Below, in pieces: positions 43,097 through 53,406 of a stretch of DNA of 64,000 nt (positions are counted from its first letter, which is position 1; each line of letters begins with the position of its first letter). The stretch is from Flammeovirgaceae bacterium (GTDB lineage Bacteria > Bacteroidota > Bacteroidia > Cytophagales > Cyclobacteriaceae). The stretch spans positions 124,001 to 188,000 of the forward strand of contig JAIYCV010000028.1 in NCBI GenBank assembly GCA_027487845.1, written 5' to 3'. The notes beneath the pieces are model-generated. The model searched no databases and was not told the origin of the DNA. It saw nothing but the letters and a program-made list of their open reading frames with translations. The translations under genes were made by a program, and so were the position numbers.

Positions 43097-45571
43097 CTAT
43101 TTCTTCTTACCCAAGGAAACCAGGTTGACGAAAAGTCTATACGCGCCAGGCACGGCAGCAGGCAGTTCTCTAAAGAATGACAGCCCTGTGTATGCATAAT
43201 GACCTTTGCCAAACTTAGCCACTAGAAGTCCGCCTTGTTTGGGCTTCTCTCCTTTATCGTTCATTGAAAGCAGCGGCTCGAAAGCAGCGTCCCATTTATC
43301 TGGAAAATACAGTCCGCGTTCTTGAACCCAACCTTCAAAGTCTTTTGCGGTTATCTTGTTAGGAAAGTTCAACGCGGGGTGCTGCGGATTCAAAAAGGTA
43401 ACTTCGGCATTTTCCTCCGTCACTCTGTCCCTCGATAAAGTAATTGGATAGGGCGAATACTTGCTTGCATCTGCTTCTGAGTTATTGTATTGAGCTACAA
43501 CAACACCACCATTTTTTACATAGTCCAAAATAAGCGGCATTTGATGGATGAGTCGTTCATTAGTGTTGTAGGCGCGAATACCAATAACCACTGCATCTAC
43601 TTTTGCAAGATTGACTGCCGTTACTTCATCTTCTTTAAACTCAGTTACTGTGTAGCCTAGATTTCTCAGGGCAGACGGAACCTCATCGCCAGAGCCTTTG
43701 ATATATCCGACTATCGAACCTCTCTTTTCAACATTTAAGCGAACTACTTTTATTTCGGCCTCACTCAACAACGTTTGTGTTGGTATATGATCATACTCTA
43801 TGACTTTCACCGCCTCATCATAGCTCGTTCCGTCTACTTCCATTTTTGCTTTAATATTTCCTTGACTTTCTTCTTGTGGCGGATACACCATAAAATCCGC
43901 TATTTGCTCCTGTCCTTTTCGCACTAGCTCGATCTGAACGCGCGCTGGCTGACATTTCCATCCGCTTGGCAACTCCAGACTAGCCGAACCTATTATTTTG
44001 GCTTCGCTGGAGGAGGTCACTTTAATACTAATTGCCTTACTCTTTCCATCATTAAAAATAACAATAGGGGTAACCGGATTCGCAAAAGCAACGGGCACAA
44101 TTTCAACCGGCCTTGTTAACTCGCCCTTAACGGGATCAGTTTCTCTAAACTGCAATGGCCTTGAAATAAGTAGCTTTTCGCCATGAATAGAAAAAGTAAA
44201 TTCAAATAGAATCGCGGCATCATTTTCGGGTTTACTTACCATTGTCTCATCGCTGATTACATAGCTTCCGATGGAATGCTTTTCTTTTAGCCAATATGGG
44301 CTTGAATAACTGGCGTCTTTTAAAACTTGCTTGCGCGATTTAAACGTAACCAACTTGTTATCAGCCAACGACAAACTCAAAGCAGAATCCATCGTTAGCA
44401 AGCGCGATGAAATTTTTTCTAAGCCGATCGAAACCCCACTCCGATTGACGAATTCAAAACTAACTTGAATGTCTCGCGCTGGATTTGCCCAAAAACGATC
44501 TGAACTTACGCTTACATAAAGGCCTGTGCAGTCTAACAGTAGTTCATCGATTTCTTTTAGCTTACGCACTTTCCATACGGTGTTTTCAAGTAACCCAATT
44601 GCCTTTCTTATCTCCAAAAGTTTAGCGGTACTTTTTGACGGATCATTTTCATCGAACTCATTGAACACCTGGTCTACCAGGGGCTGGATTTTATCCCCGC
44701 CTTTCACTCTCGACCAACTTGTGTTGATGTTATCAAAAACATCTTTTGTAGCCTTACTCCCTTTTACAAACTCTAGAAACTCCGGTTGATAACCTCTTGT
44801 GCCCCTAGAACCAAAGCCTTGGCTTTTATGCTGCGAGCGACTTTTCGCGGCAATTTCGGAATAAGATTCACCTAGCAAGCTGCTATAGCCACCTACATCG
44901 AATACCAATATGCCCGAGGTATTCTCATTAATTGTATTGTTCCACCAACGGCCAGTATTGGTATAAATCGCGTTTGGCTTCCAAATTCCATATTCTTTTA
45001 CTTGAGTAGGAAAAATCGATTCGTTTGAAGAGAGGTCGAAAGCTTCCTGTGCCAGCATGGCCGAGGCTGTGTGATGCCCATGCCCCGCACGCTCATCAGG
45101 TGGAAACCGTGTGATGATAACGTCAGGTTTAAACATGCGATATACTTTGATTACATCCGACAGAATTTGCTCTTTCCCCCAAAAACGAAGTGCTTCCTCT
45201 GCGGACTTCGAAAACCCAAAATCGTTGGCATGGGTAAAATATTGCGAACCCCCATCTATTCGTCTTGCCGCCAATAGTTCTTGTGTTCTAATTAGTCCAA
45301 GCAATTCACTCGTTTCTTGACCAATCAAATTCTGCCCGCCATCACCCCGCGTCATCGACAAATAGGCAGTTTCTGCCATTCTCCCTTTCGACATTGCGGC
45401 AATAATGCGTGTATTCTCATCGTCTGGATGAGCTGCAACGTAGAGCACTGAGCCTAGAAAATTAAGTTTATTGAGTTTCTGCTTAATTACCGAAGAGGGA
45501 GTCTGCGAAAGAGCAGAGACAGAAAAGAATAGGATAACTGGTAATACGCTTAGTTTAGTTGGCAGACGCAT
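43097..45571 (-). CDS. Exported PIG-L (LmbE-type) deacetylase with C-terminal GATase-like domain
   Basis: 824 residues from the ATG at 45571, which gives a signal peptide (about 1-22, SALSQ); an upstream in-frame ATG at 45640 is unlikely. The PIG-L zinc domain (about 30-290) has AHPDDENTR and GHGHHTASA motifs. A middle beta part (about 380-570, NEW3-like) and a C-terminal part with Rossmann-like VDAVVIGIRAYNTN and LLVAKFGKGHYAYTGLSFFREL strands of the ThuA/GATase-like type follow. It should remove acetyl groups from N-acetyl sugars outside the inner membrane. Substrate unknown; the neighbouring polymer locus is suggestive only. Confidence 0.88.
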   Translation of the reverse strand: MRLPTKLSVLPVILFFSVSALSQTPSSVIKQKLNKLNFLGSVLYVAAHPDDENTRIIAAMSKGRMAETAYLSMTRGDGGQNLIGQETSELLGLIRTQELLAARRIDGGSQYFTHANDFGFSKSAEEALRFWGKEQILSDVIKVYRMFKPDVIITRFPPDERAGHGHHTASAMLAQEAFDLSSNESIFPTQVKEYGIWKPNAIYTNTGRWWNNTINENTSGILVFDVGGYSSLLGESYSEIAAKSRSQHKSQGFGSRGTRGYQPEFLEFVKGSKATKDVFDNINTSWSRVKGGDKIQPLVDQVFNEFDENDPSKSTAKLLEIRKAIGLLENTVWKVRKLKEIDELLLDCTGLYVSVSSDRFWANPARDIQVSFEFVNRSGVSIGLEKISSRLLTMDSALSLSLADNKLVTFKSRKQVLKDASYSSPYWLKEKHSIGSYVISDETMVSKPENDAAILFEFTFSIHGEKLLISRPLQFRETDPVKGELTRPVEIVPVAFANPVTPIVIFNDGKSKAISIKVTSSSEAKIIGSASLELPSGWKCQPARVQIELVRKGQEQIADFMVYPPQEESQGNIKAKMEVDGTSYDEAVKVIEYDHIPTQTLLSEAEIKVVRLNVEKRGSIVGYIKGSGDEVPSALRNLGYTVTEFKEDEVTAVNLAKVDAVVIGIRAYNTNERLIHQMPLILDYVKNGGVVVAQYNNSEADASKYSPYPITLSRDRVTEENAEVTFLNPQHPALNFPNKITAKDFEGWVQERGLYFPDKWDAAFEPLLSMNDKGEKPKQGGLLVAKFGKGHYAYTGLSFFRELPAAVPGAYRLFVNLVSLGKKK

Positions 45572-45681
45572 GGTAACTATTTTCAATTTAGCGCAAAAAT
45601 AGCTCAAATAATCCAACTGCTGGAAAGCCAGATTAACCATTTGCTTTTCGTTAACAAACTTTAGAAAAAGACAACGGGTAT

Positions 45682-46956
45682 CTATTTTTCTATACCTGAA
45701 GCAGTGAGAGAGGGTGACGAATCTTGTGATGAAAGCAGGAATGAAATGAGCGTAGAGAGGAAGAAATAAAACACAATAACAAAGGTTGAAAAGGGAATAA
45801 GTTTACTTAGGCCAAACCAATCACCCAGATAATAAACAAGAAAACCACCAAAGGCATTTTTAGCCAACTCCCACAACCAAGCGTTCTTATTTTTGTCCAG
45901 CAATTCGGTGTAGGCATATACGCTTAGAAACACAAACGCACCATACAAAAACATGTTGGGGAAACCGATGCTCGCAATGTTGGCAAAAAGATAGCACAAG
46001 ATGGAAAGCAGCACTAACATCTGCACCCATGACCAAGCAATAATTTGCTTAGATACAATAGGGTTATACTTTTCGAAATGATAAACATCATCAATTTTAT
46101 ATACCGGATATCGAGCAGCCACATCTTCCGGCCTCCATCCTAGCGGCATAAACCAAATCCGAAGTTTATCCCAAATGTGTTGAGCGTGCCACGCATCTTT
46201 CATTAATAGAAAAAGATGCATAAAATTTATCTTGATGGGATTCCATGTCCTCACAGGGCGTGTAACTCCATACACTGGCGGAACGTCATCACGTTCTTGT
46301 TGGAACGTCCCAAAGAGAAAATCCCAAACAATAAATATCTGCGAGTAATTTTTATCGAGATAAATTGGATTGATAGCGTGGTGAACGCGGTGATGTGAGG
46401 GCGTAACAATGACATATTCTAAAAACCCCATTTTACCAATGTGCCGGGTGTGGTACCAAAACTGGGCAAACAAATGCAGCGGGCCTACCACCGCTATTAC
46501 GTTTGCCGGCACACCGAGCAACGCAGCCGGTAATAAAAATAACGCGAAGATTCTTACAATAGATGATATGCTCTGCCTCAACGCGCACGCAAGATTAAAC
46601 TCTTCACTGCTGTGGTGGATGATGTGGTTATTCCAAAAGAAATTGTACTCATGTGAAATTCGGTGCACCCAATAACCCGCAAAATCCAACGCTATGAAGG
46701 CAACTAAATAAGTATGCCAGCCTTCGCTTATATGAACAACAGCGACTTTGTTGACTAACCAACTGTAGGAAATTATTGCTATGCTAAGTCCTAAAACGTC
46801 CTTAGTTACATTGGTCATTCCAGAACTTAAGCTGGAGATCATGTCGCTGGCAGGAACTGTATCATTGCCTTTCAGCATACCCCAGAGCTTCTCTAGTAAA
46901 ACCAGAACAAGAAACGCGGGTATTGCAATCAATAAAACGCTGGCGTATGTTTCCAT
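45682..46956 (-). CDS. Sterol desaturase/fatty acid hydroxylase family membrane protein
   Basis: 424 residues with about eight membrane helices and the His-rich diiron motifs of the family: HRISHE, HHSSEEFN and HRVHHA, in the N-terminal half. The C-terminal third (about 310-424) adds four helices. These enzymes hydroxylate or oxidise lipid alkyl chains with O2; the substrate in Bacteroidota may be membrane or sulfonolipid chains. It starts 16 bases after the esterase-like gene ends and may be co-transcribed with it. Confidence 0.88.
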   Translation of the reverse strand: METYASVLLIAIPAFLVLVLLEKLWGMLKGNDTVPASDMISSLSSGMTNVTKDVLGLSIAIISYSWLVNKVAVVHISEGWHTYLVAFIALDFAGYWVHRISHEYNFFWNNHIIHHSSEEFNLACALRQSISSIVRIFALFLLPAALLGVPANVIAVVGPLHLFAQFWYHTRHIGKMGFLEYVIVTPSHHRVHHAINPIYLDKNYSQIFIVWDFLFGTFQQERDDVPPVYGVTRPVRTWNPIKINFMHLFLLMKDAWHAQHIWDKLRIWFMPLGWRPEDVAARYPVYKIDDVYHFEKYNPIVSKQIIAWSWVQMLVLLSILCYLFANIASIGFPNMFLYGAFVFLSVYAYTELLDKNKNAWLWELAKNAFGGFLVYYLGDWFGLSKLIPFSTFVIVFYFFLSTLISFLLSSQDSSPSLTASGIEK

Positions 46957-46971
46957 ATTACACGATAAGTT

Positions 46972-48711
46972 TCAATATTTCCAACTCGTTACATCAGCCC
47001 CTTTTGGAGCGCTCTCTGAAATTCGTTTCAAAATTCTAGGTAGATAAAGTGTGTTATACCGCAGGCGTGAAATATAATTAGGATTGTTATGATCTCCGTT
47101 CCAGCAGTGTTCGGCACGATCGCCATAGTCTACCTCACCTTTATAAAATGGAGTGTTTGTTTTCTTTAAGAAATCTTCGATCAGATAGACGGCATTATTC
47201 AAATAGTAATTATCCATATCGCCACAGAAGATATGAATTTTTCCTTCCAACTTTGGCCCCAAGGTTTTCCAATCACGTTCTAGCATGTATCGCAGATCAT
47301 AATTTTCTTTCCAATATTCCGCTACGCTTCTATCAATTTCACCTGTCAACTTATCAAATATCGGTTTGGGATAACCATCTTCGCCTTGCGGGGAATATAC
47401 TGCTTGCCAAATATCAAATTGATCGCCTGAACGCGAATGGGTTCCGAGTACGTATTCATAATGATTTGTTTCTTCCATAGTTGCACTTACTTGGCCAAGG
47501 TAATTTCTGAACGCGGGTTTTGGAAGTTTTTTGAATTCACTTTCATACCAGTACGCATTTTTGTCTTTGTAAATGTCAACTAAGCAAAACGACCGGAAGT
47601 CAACCGGATCGGGGCATGCGGCAAAGCATCCATTGAATTGATCTGGATAGAACATTTGCGCTGCCAACGCTTCCCATCCTCCTGTAGACCCCCCATACGT
47701 AAAACGAGCCCAGCCTTCGCCAATACCTCTGTACTTCTTTTCTATCTCAGGTATTAGCTCATTCATAATTGCATCGCCATAAGGGCCGAGGTTAGCGGAA
47801 TTTACTGCATAAGAATCATCATAGTAAGGATTGGCATGTTGAATTTCAATGACCATAAAACGAGGGAAGTCTTTCGCTGTCCATTGCTTGTAGAAATTAT
47901 AGGCTTCTTGCTTTTGGAGCTTGTTATAACCGTAAATATTAAAACGAGAAGAGTAATCAGTTGTATCCATTTTAGGATCGGGTGCTTCGGTACTGAAGCC
48001 ACCAAAATCAGCTGGAAAATGACCATGATAAACCATTAGGGGGTAGCGCGCATTGGGGTGTTCATCAAAACCTTCTGGCAATAAAACGTGAGCTCCTAAA
48101 TACATGGGGCGACCCCAAAATTCAGTCAATAACTTACTTTGAATTTTGATGTGCTTCACATACTTGGTCTCCTTAGGTTCTTCGATGGGCGGAATTTTTT
48201 GATCCATCACCACGTTGAACATTTTGCTTTTCCCAGCTTCAATTTTTATCTTGAAAGGTTTGCTGTAAAAGTTACCGGGTTTGATATTCCAATGCTGTCC
48301 TTCACCTTGATCTGGTGGAAGCTTCACTGATTTTCCACCCTTCAGATTAAACGTTTCGTAGCGGTTGATTAATGCCTGAACAAAATACTCGCCAGTCGGT
48401 ACTTCTTTTAAACTCTTAATAGGAAAACCGAATGTGGTTTGATCGACAATCACTTCATCGCCCGGTTTTAAGCCTTCCACATCAATACCAAAAGCCAACT
48501 GTGTATTTAATCCAAAGTTGATTTGGCTTCGAGGCTCCAACTTATCATTGGTGGCCAGCATAAGCACGATATGCCCATCTTGCGCTGCATCACTCATTTC
48601 TTTGGTGAACGAAATCGAAAATTCTGCCCCTTTATTGGCGGGTGTAGAGCAACTGGCACCCATCAGTAAAAGGATAGATAAGAACAGCAATGGCATTAAT
48701 TGTTTCATCAC
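46972..48711 (-). CDS. Esterase-like lipoprotein (alpha/beta hydrolase)
   Basis: 579 residues with a lipobox near residue 21 (LLMGASC). An N-terminal beta part (about 30-180) is followed by an alpha/beta hydrolase domain with RYPLMVYHGHFP strand and the nucleophile elbow YGGSTGGWE; the acid and His are probably in CGDMDNYY and AEHCWNGDH. The fold is like that of the putative esterase (Esterase D/feruloyl esterase) family. Surface or periplasmic location. Substrate not evident. An ATG three bases later is equally possible. Confidence 0.8.
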   Translation of the reverse strand: MMKQLMPLLFLSILLLMGASCSTPANKGAEFSISFTKEMSDAAQDGHIVLMLATNDKLEPRSQINFGLNTQLAFGIDVEGLKPGDEVIVDQTTFGFPIKSLKEVPTGEYFVQALINRYETFNLKGGKSVKLPPDQGEGQHWNIKPGNFYSKPFKIKIEAGKSKMFNVVMDQKIPPIEEPKETKYVKHIKIQSKLLTEFWGRPMYLGAHVLLPEGFDEHPNARYPLMVYHGHFPADFGGFSTEAPDPKMDTTDYSSRFNIYGYNKLQKQEAYNFYKQWTAKDFPRFMVIEIQHANPYYDDSYAVNSANLGPYGDAIMNELIPEIEKKYRGIGEGWARFTYGGSTGGWEALAAQMFYPDQFNGCFAACPDPVDFRSFCLVDIYKDKNAYWYESEFKKLPKPAFRNYLGQVSATMEETNHYEYVLGTHSRSGDQFDIWQAVYSPQGEDGYPKPIFDKLTGEIDRSVAEYWKENYDLRYMLERDWKTLGPKLEGKIHIFCGDMDNYYLNNAVYLIEDFLKKTNTPFYKGEVDYGDRAEHCWNGDHNNPNYISRLRYNTLYLPRILKRISESAPKGADVTSWKY

Positions 48712-48741
48712 GCTTATTGTTTATTGTTGATTTGTTCAACT

Positions 48742-50877
48742 CTACATATCCTTTTTTACCATGGGCGGTATCACTCCCATGTTATACCAAGTAAAAGCAA
48801 ATTGATCCGCCATCATATCCAACCCTTTTGAAAGGTTAGAAGAACCGTGCCCGGATTTTGTATCAATTCTTATGAGCGTTGGGTTATCACTTGCATTCAC
48901 CTCTTGTAGCGTGGCCGCAAATTTGAATGAGTGGGCAGGCACCACGCGATCATCATGATCGGCCGTTGTAATCAAGGTGGCTGGATAAGAAGTACCCGCT
49001 TTAAGCGCATGAACAGGAGAATATCTTTTTAAGTATTCAAACATTTCTTTCGAATCATCAGCAGTTCCATAGTCATAAGCCCATCCCGCCCCAGCGGTAA
49101 ATTTATGATAGCGAAGCATATCCATCACTCCAACCGCAGGCAATGCAACTTTTGCCAAATCGGGGCGCTGACTCATGGTTGCTCCAACCAATAAGCCCCC
49201 ATTCGATCCGCCCACCAGCGCCAAGTGATCTTTAGAGGTATATTTCTCAGTGATCAGATATTCAGCAGCAGCTATAAAATCATCAAACACATTTTGCTTG
49301 TTCATTAATCGGCCTGCATCGTGCCATTTTTCACCGTATTCGCCACCTCCTCTTAAATTAGGCTGCGCGAAAATCCCTCCGTTTTCCAACCAAACAATTC
49401 GGGCCGTGCTGAATGATGGAGTCAAGCTAATGTTGAAGCCACCATACGCATACAACCAAGTAGGGTTCTTTCCATTTAACTCCACTCCTTTCTTATAAAC
49501 AATGAACATGGGCACTTTTGTACCATCCTTACTGGTATAAAAAACCTGCTTGGTTTCATAGGCTGTTGGATCAAAGTCAACTTTGGGCTGCTCGTAGAGC
49601 GATGACTTTCCCGAAACTATATCAAACTTATAAATTGAAGTTGGCGTAGTAAAAGATGTGTACGAATAATACACTTCATTTTCATCGATGCGCCCTCCAA
49701 AGCCCCCAGCGGAGCCAATTCCCGGCTGCTCAATATCGCGCTCAAAAGTTCCTTTGTAATCAAACTGTTTTATAAATGTACTGGCATCTTTCAAGTAGTT
49801 AACAAAGAGTTTCTTGCTTGCCGTTGATACACCTTGCATGGCATTTTCTGTTTCAGGAACTATTTCCTTCCAATTCTCAGGCGTGGGTTTCGAAAAATCA
49901 ACCGACACTATCTTTTCGTTGGGTGCCTTTAGATTGGTTTGAATGATCAATGTGCTTCCTTCATTGTCAATCACACTATGGGTATTGTCAAAATCACCTA
50001 CTACGGTGACAAGTTTTCCTTTTGGATCTTTTAAGTCTTGAACGTACAATTCGTTACCAGTAGTACTTGTAGCAGCGTTAACGACTAAGAAACGTTCATC
50101 CTCGGTAAGCCCCGCACCTACATATCTTCTGGGAGTTTGTTCGCCACCGAAAATAAGTTGATCTGAAGACTGTGGCGTTCCCAACTTATGGTAGTACAAC
50201 TTGTGAAATTGAGTTTTAGTGGAAAGTTCCGAGCCCTTTGGCTTATCATAGCTGCTGTAATAGAGTCCGTCATTTCCTTTCCACGAGAGGCCAGTGAATT
50301 TTAGATTGACCAGAGTGTCGCCTACAATCGATTTATCACTTGCTTTCATGATCACGGCCTTTCTCCAATCAGAACCACCTTCTTGAATCAAGATGGCAAC
50401 GAGCGAACCATCTTTGCTGAAAAACATACCTCCAAGAGCTGTGGTGCCATCGGCAGAAAATGTATTAGGATCAAGAAAAACTTCTTCCGTTCCATTCTCG
50501 CCCTTCTTTCTGTATTGCACATTATGATTTTGCAACCCGCTGTTTTTTGAATAATAGAAGTATTCACCTTCGCGATGGGGCGCGGACAGACGTTCGTAGT
50601 TTTGAACTTCATCCAATCGTTTTCTTATTGCATCACGAAAGGAAATATTTTTGAGGTAGCCAAAGGTAACGTCATTCTGAGCTTTCACCCAATCGGCAGT
50701 TTCTTTGGTGGTATCGTTTTCCAGCCACCGGTAAGGATCCGCCACTGTAGTGCCGAAAAGTGTATCGATTACTTCTCCTTTGTTGGTGATGGGATATTTT
50801 GACACAGTCTTCTTTTCGGGTTTAGAACAAGCAACTGCTAATGAGATGATCGCTATAAAAAGGGTACGCTTTGTCAT
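48742..50877 (-). CDS. Prolyl oligopeptidase (S9A family) lipoprotein
   Basis: 711 residues, full length for the family, with a lipobox near residue 17 (SLAVAC). A beta-propeller (about 90-430) covers a catalytic domain with the Ser in GGSNGGLL, the Asp in TADHDDRV and the His in KSGHGSSN. It cleaves short peptides after proline. The preceding DPYRWLENDTT segment is the typical S9A start. It seems to be a single gene with 30 bases between it and the esterase-like gene downstream. Confidence 0.94.
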   Translation of the reverse strand: MTKRTLFIAIISLAVACSKPEKKTVSKYPITNKGEVIDTLFGTTVADPYRWLENDTTKETADWVKAQNDVTFGYLKNISFRDAIRKRLDEVQNYERLSAPHREGEYFYYSKNSGLQNHNVQYRKKGENGTEEVFLDPNTFSADGTTALGGMFFSKDGSLVAILIQEGGSDWRKAVIMKASDKSIVGDTLVNLKFTGLSWKGNDGLYYSSYDKPKGSELSTKTQFHKLYYHKLGTPQSSDQLIFGGEQTPRRYVGAGLTEDERFLVVNAATSTTGNELYVQDLKDPKGKLVTVVGDFDNTHSVIDNEGSTLIIQTNLKAPNEKIVSVDFSKPTPENWKEIVPETENAMQGVSTASKKLFVNYLKDASTFIKQFDYKGTFERDIEQPGIGSAGGFGGRIDENEVYYSYTSFTTPTSIYKFDIVSGKSSLYEQPKVDFDPTAYETKQVFYTSKDGTKVPMFIVYKKGVELNGKNPTWLYAYGGFNISLTPSFSTARIVWLENGGIFAQPNLRGGGEYGEKWHDAGRLMNKQNVFDDFIAAAEYLITEKYTSKDHLALVGGSNGGLLVGATMSQRPDLAKVALPAVGVMDMLRYHKFTAGAGWAYDYGTADDSKEMFEYLKRYSPVHALKAGTSYPATLITTADHDDRVVPAHSFKFAATLQEVNASDNPTLIRIDTKSGHGSSNLSKGLDMMADQFAFTWYNMGVIPPMVKKDM

Positions 50878-50930
50878 GCATTTTAACGTTCTGGTTTACT
50901 GTATTTATCAAAATTGAATTGTGGTTTGAT

Positions 50931-51632
50931 TCATTGGCCGCCAAGTATTTTCTGCCTTACCTTCTCCATACCAATACTGGCAATATCAGTAATAAATTCT
51001 AAGTTGTTGAGCCCCGAAACTGCGGGGATGTTTGGATCGACAATAAATTTTGGAACTTTTTTGGGCACATAGTTAATCAGGCCCGCGGCTGGATAAACCA
51101 CCATCGAGGTACCCACAACTACAAATATATCGGCATTAGCTGCCAGATCAGTAGCAATTTCCATCAGCGGCACGGCCTCACCAAACCAAACTATGTTGGG
51201 CCTTAGTTGCGAACCTTTCTCACAGGTATCGCCCCACTTTAACTCCCACCCTTTTATGGGATAAACGAGCGATTCATCTTTGGTGCTTCTGGACTCAAAC
51301 AGACTCCCATGTAAATGGATCACTTTTTTGGAACCAGCTCGCTCATGCAAATTATCAACATTTTGAGTCACTACAGAAACCTCAAATTCTTTTTGGAGTT
51401 CGGCTATAATTTCATGACCACTGTTCGGTTTAACCTCGATGGCCTTCTTTCTCCGCTGATTGTAAAAATCCAACACGAGTAACGGGTCCTTTCGCCAGCC
51501 TTCTGGGGTGGCAACATCCTCCACGCGATGACCTTCCCATAAACCGCCACTATCTCGAAAGGTAGCAATACCACTTTCAGCACTAATGCCCGCTCCGCTT
51601 AAAACAACCAGCTTCTTCTTTTTCGTCCTCAT
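50931..51632 (-). CDS. cobB: Zinc-less class III sirtuin (NAD-dependent deacylase)
   Basis: 233 residues with the sirtuin motifs GAGISAESGI, TQNVDNLHERAG, HLHGS and RPNIVWFGEAVP. The four Cys that bind zinc are missing: the region reads ESRSTKDES and later GDTCEKGSQ with only one Cys. The YxxR pair of desuccinylase-type sirtuins is present in DFYNQRRKK. It probably removes acidic acyl groups (succinyl, malonyl) from lysines with NAD. The zinc-less form is widespread in Bacteroidota. The start is nine bases after the small gene upstream, suggesting an operon. Confidence 0.9.
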   Translation of the reverse strand: MRTKKKKLVVLSGAGISAESGIATFRDSGGLWEGHRVEDVATPEGWRKDPLLVLDFYNQRRKKAIEVKPNSGHEIIAELQKEFEVSVVTQNVDNLHERAGSKKVIHLHGSLFESRSTKDESLVYPIKGWELKWGDTCEKGSQLRPNIVWFGEAVPLMEIATDLAANADIFVVVGTSMVVYPAAGLINYVPKKVPKFIVDPNIPAVSGLNNLEFITDIASIGMEKVRQKILGGQ

Positions 51633-51640
51633 TGCAATGG

Positions 51641-51898
51641 CTATTTGTGTTTGATTTTATCCAACCACTGCTGTGCTTCTTTTTCCAATTTCAGTCTTCC
51701 ATTCGACTGACATTCAGCTAATCTTGGATTTATTGGTCCTTTCGAAGTAAGATGATAATACCCACAGTCTTCGCACTGGTAGACGCCCACAGGGCCAGAT
51801 TGGTTTCCGTATTCGAATCGCGTTCTTGCTCCAATCAATGCCTCCTCCGCGATCTCCACCGTCAGGTAAACTTTTTTATGGCTTAAACACTTAATCAT
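51641..51898 (-). CDS. Small zinc-ribbon-like protein
   Basis: 85 residues with a CEDCGYYHLTSKG motif and a further Cys near the N-terminus (IKCLSHK), so a metal-bound mini-domain is likely. The tail is Lys-rich. Function unknown; similar short proteins occur widely in Bacteroidota. Directly upstream of the sirtuin gene. Confidence 0.7.
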   Translation of the reverse strand: MIKCLSHKKVYLTVEIAEEALIGARTRFEYGNQSGPVGVYQCEDCGYYHLTSKGPINPRLAECQSNGRLKLEKEAQQWLDKIKHK

Positions 51899-51937
51899 TA
51901 TCTTGCGCCCTCATTAAATCAAAATTAACTAAAGAAA

Positions 51938-52381
51938 ATGAAGGTTGCAGAAATACACACCAAAAAGGGCGTAATGAAAATTAAGTTTTTTGAGAAAGAC
52001 GCCCCAAAAACGGTAAAGAATTTTACTGACTTAGCTGAAAAGGGTTTTTATAATGGACTGATTTTTCATCGTGTGATACCCAATTTTATGATTCAAGGAG
52101 GATGTCCAAATGGCATCGGAAATGGTGGCCCTGGATATAAAATTGATTGTGAGTTAACAGGTGAAAATCAATACCACGATAAAGGTGTTATTTCGATGGC
52201 TCACGCTGGAAGAAACACAGGCGGCTCTCAATTCTTCATTTGCCACAGTCGCCAGAACACAGCGCACTTGGATCGCAATCATACTGTATTTGGGAAAGTA
52301 GTCGAAGGGCTGGACGTTATTGACCAAATAAAGCAAGGCGATGTGATGGAGAAGGTAGTAATTGTTGAAGCTACGGAGTAG
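51938..52381 (+). CDS. ppiB: Cyclophilin-type peptidylprolyl isomerase
   Basis: 147 residues, no signal peptide, so cytoplasmic. Cyclophilin signature [13 protein letters not shown] (with the catalytic Arg), then [17 protein letters not shown] and [12 protein letters not shown]. It speeds up cis-trans isomerisation of prolyl bonds in folding proteins. Stand-alone gene, divergent from the small zinc-ribbon-like gene by 39 bases. Confidence 0.95.
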   Translation: MKVAEIHTKKGVMKIKFFEKDAPKTVKNFTDLAEKGFYNGLIFHRVIPNFMIQGGCPNGIGNGGPGYKIDCELTGENQYHDKGVISMAHAGRNTGGSQFFICHSRQNTAHLDRNHTVFGKVVEGLDVIDQIKQGDVMEKVVIVEATE

Positions 52382-52525
52382 TTGTTGGTTGATCGTTGTT
52401 TGGAGTTTTTACTTGCCTAATGTCTCGTAAAAAATTGAATATCAGCATCAATTTAGAAAACAAAACGAAAAGGCAACCCGTCACAATCGAAACTCCATAA
52501 GCACGATGCGGGTGTAGGTAACATT

Positions 52526-53224
52526 TTATGAAATTGTTATAGTCTTTAAAAGAGTATATCCATCTGTTACGTTTCCAGTAAGTGAGTCGGCTAAATTTAA
52601 ACTGAGACTGTTTGAGAAAACGTTATCTGTCTCATTTAATTGATTAGCTGACCCCTTGTAACCGCTTGCGGCATAAACTGTGTCGCAAATATCTTTTGGA
52701 AAAGCTATTTGTGAAACCAAAAGAGAAGTGCCACTTGAAGTCAAAACTTCTAAATGAATATGAGGGGCTCTACCGCTGTACCAACCCGGGAAGATACTAA
52801 TAAATGAAACTTTGCCATTTGAGTCTGTTGCCTGTCGTCCCCGTAAAAATGTCTCATTTGTATAGTTTATTGATTGAAGAGATGTCCCACCATATTGTGA
52901 ATAGTTTCCATCTTTGTCGCAATGCCAAACATCAACCAAAACGCCTGATAAAGGGGCGCAACCATTACTTTTGTCCTGAATTGTAAGAGTCATAAGCAAA
53001 GCTATACCAGTCCTATTTCCAATAATACTTGCTCTTACAAGTTGAGTTGGGGTTAAAATTGGAAATGGCCCTTTTGTTTCAGTTGGTGAAATTGTACAAC
53101 TGCCAGTGCCAGATGTGGTAGGATTTGTGTCTTCGCTTTTTGAGCAGGATGAAATCGTTGTCGGAATTGCTACGAAAGCACCAAGACCAAATACTCCCTT
53201 TTTTAAAAACTTTTTTCTGTCCAT
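52526..53224 (-). CDS. Intradiol-dioxygenase-like lipoprotein
   Basis: 232 residues with a lipobox (TTISSC, near residue 27). The beta-sandwich domain has intradiol ring-cleavage features: ETKGPF, the GVLVDVWHCDKDGNYSQY segment with the metal Tyr, and RAPHIHLEV with the two metal His, so three of the four iron ligands are readable. The fourth, a second Tyr, is expected in PGWYSGRAP and is present. Exported members of this family are common in Bacteroidota; their substrates are mostly unknown. No aromatic degradation genes are nearby. Confidence 0.85.
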   Translation of the reverse strand: MDRKKFLKKGVFGLGAFVAIPTTISSCSKSEDTNPTTSGTGSCTISPTETKGPFPILTPTQLVRASIIGNRTGIALLMTLTIQDKSNGCAPLSGVLVDVWHCDKDGNYSQYGGTSLQSINYTNETFLRGRQATDSNGKVSFISIFPGWYSGRAPHIHLEVLTSSGTSLLVSQIAFPKDICDTVYAASGYKGSANQLNETDNVFSNSLSLNLADSLTGNVTDGYTLLKTITIS

Positions 53225-53406
53225 TTCTATTTTATTTTAATTGTGCCCCTCATGTCGCAAATTATTCTGACTTAATGTTTCCTAAAATGGTGATAGTTAG
53301 TACCGATTTTAGCTACTTGAATCCACATTTTTAACCTGATATCTCTCACCAAACGCGAGCTATTGGAACTAATACACGCAACCATCAATTACAAAAGATT
53401 AACTAT

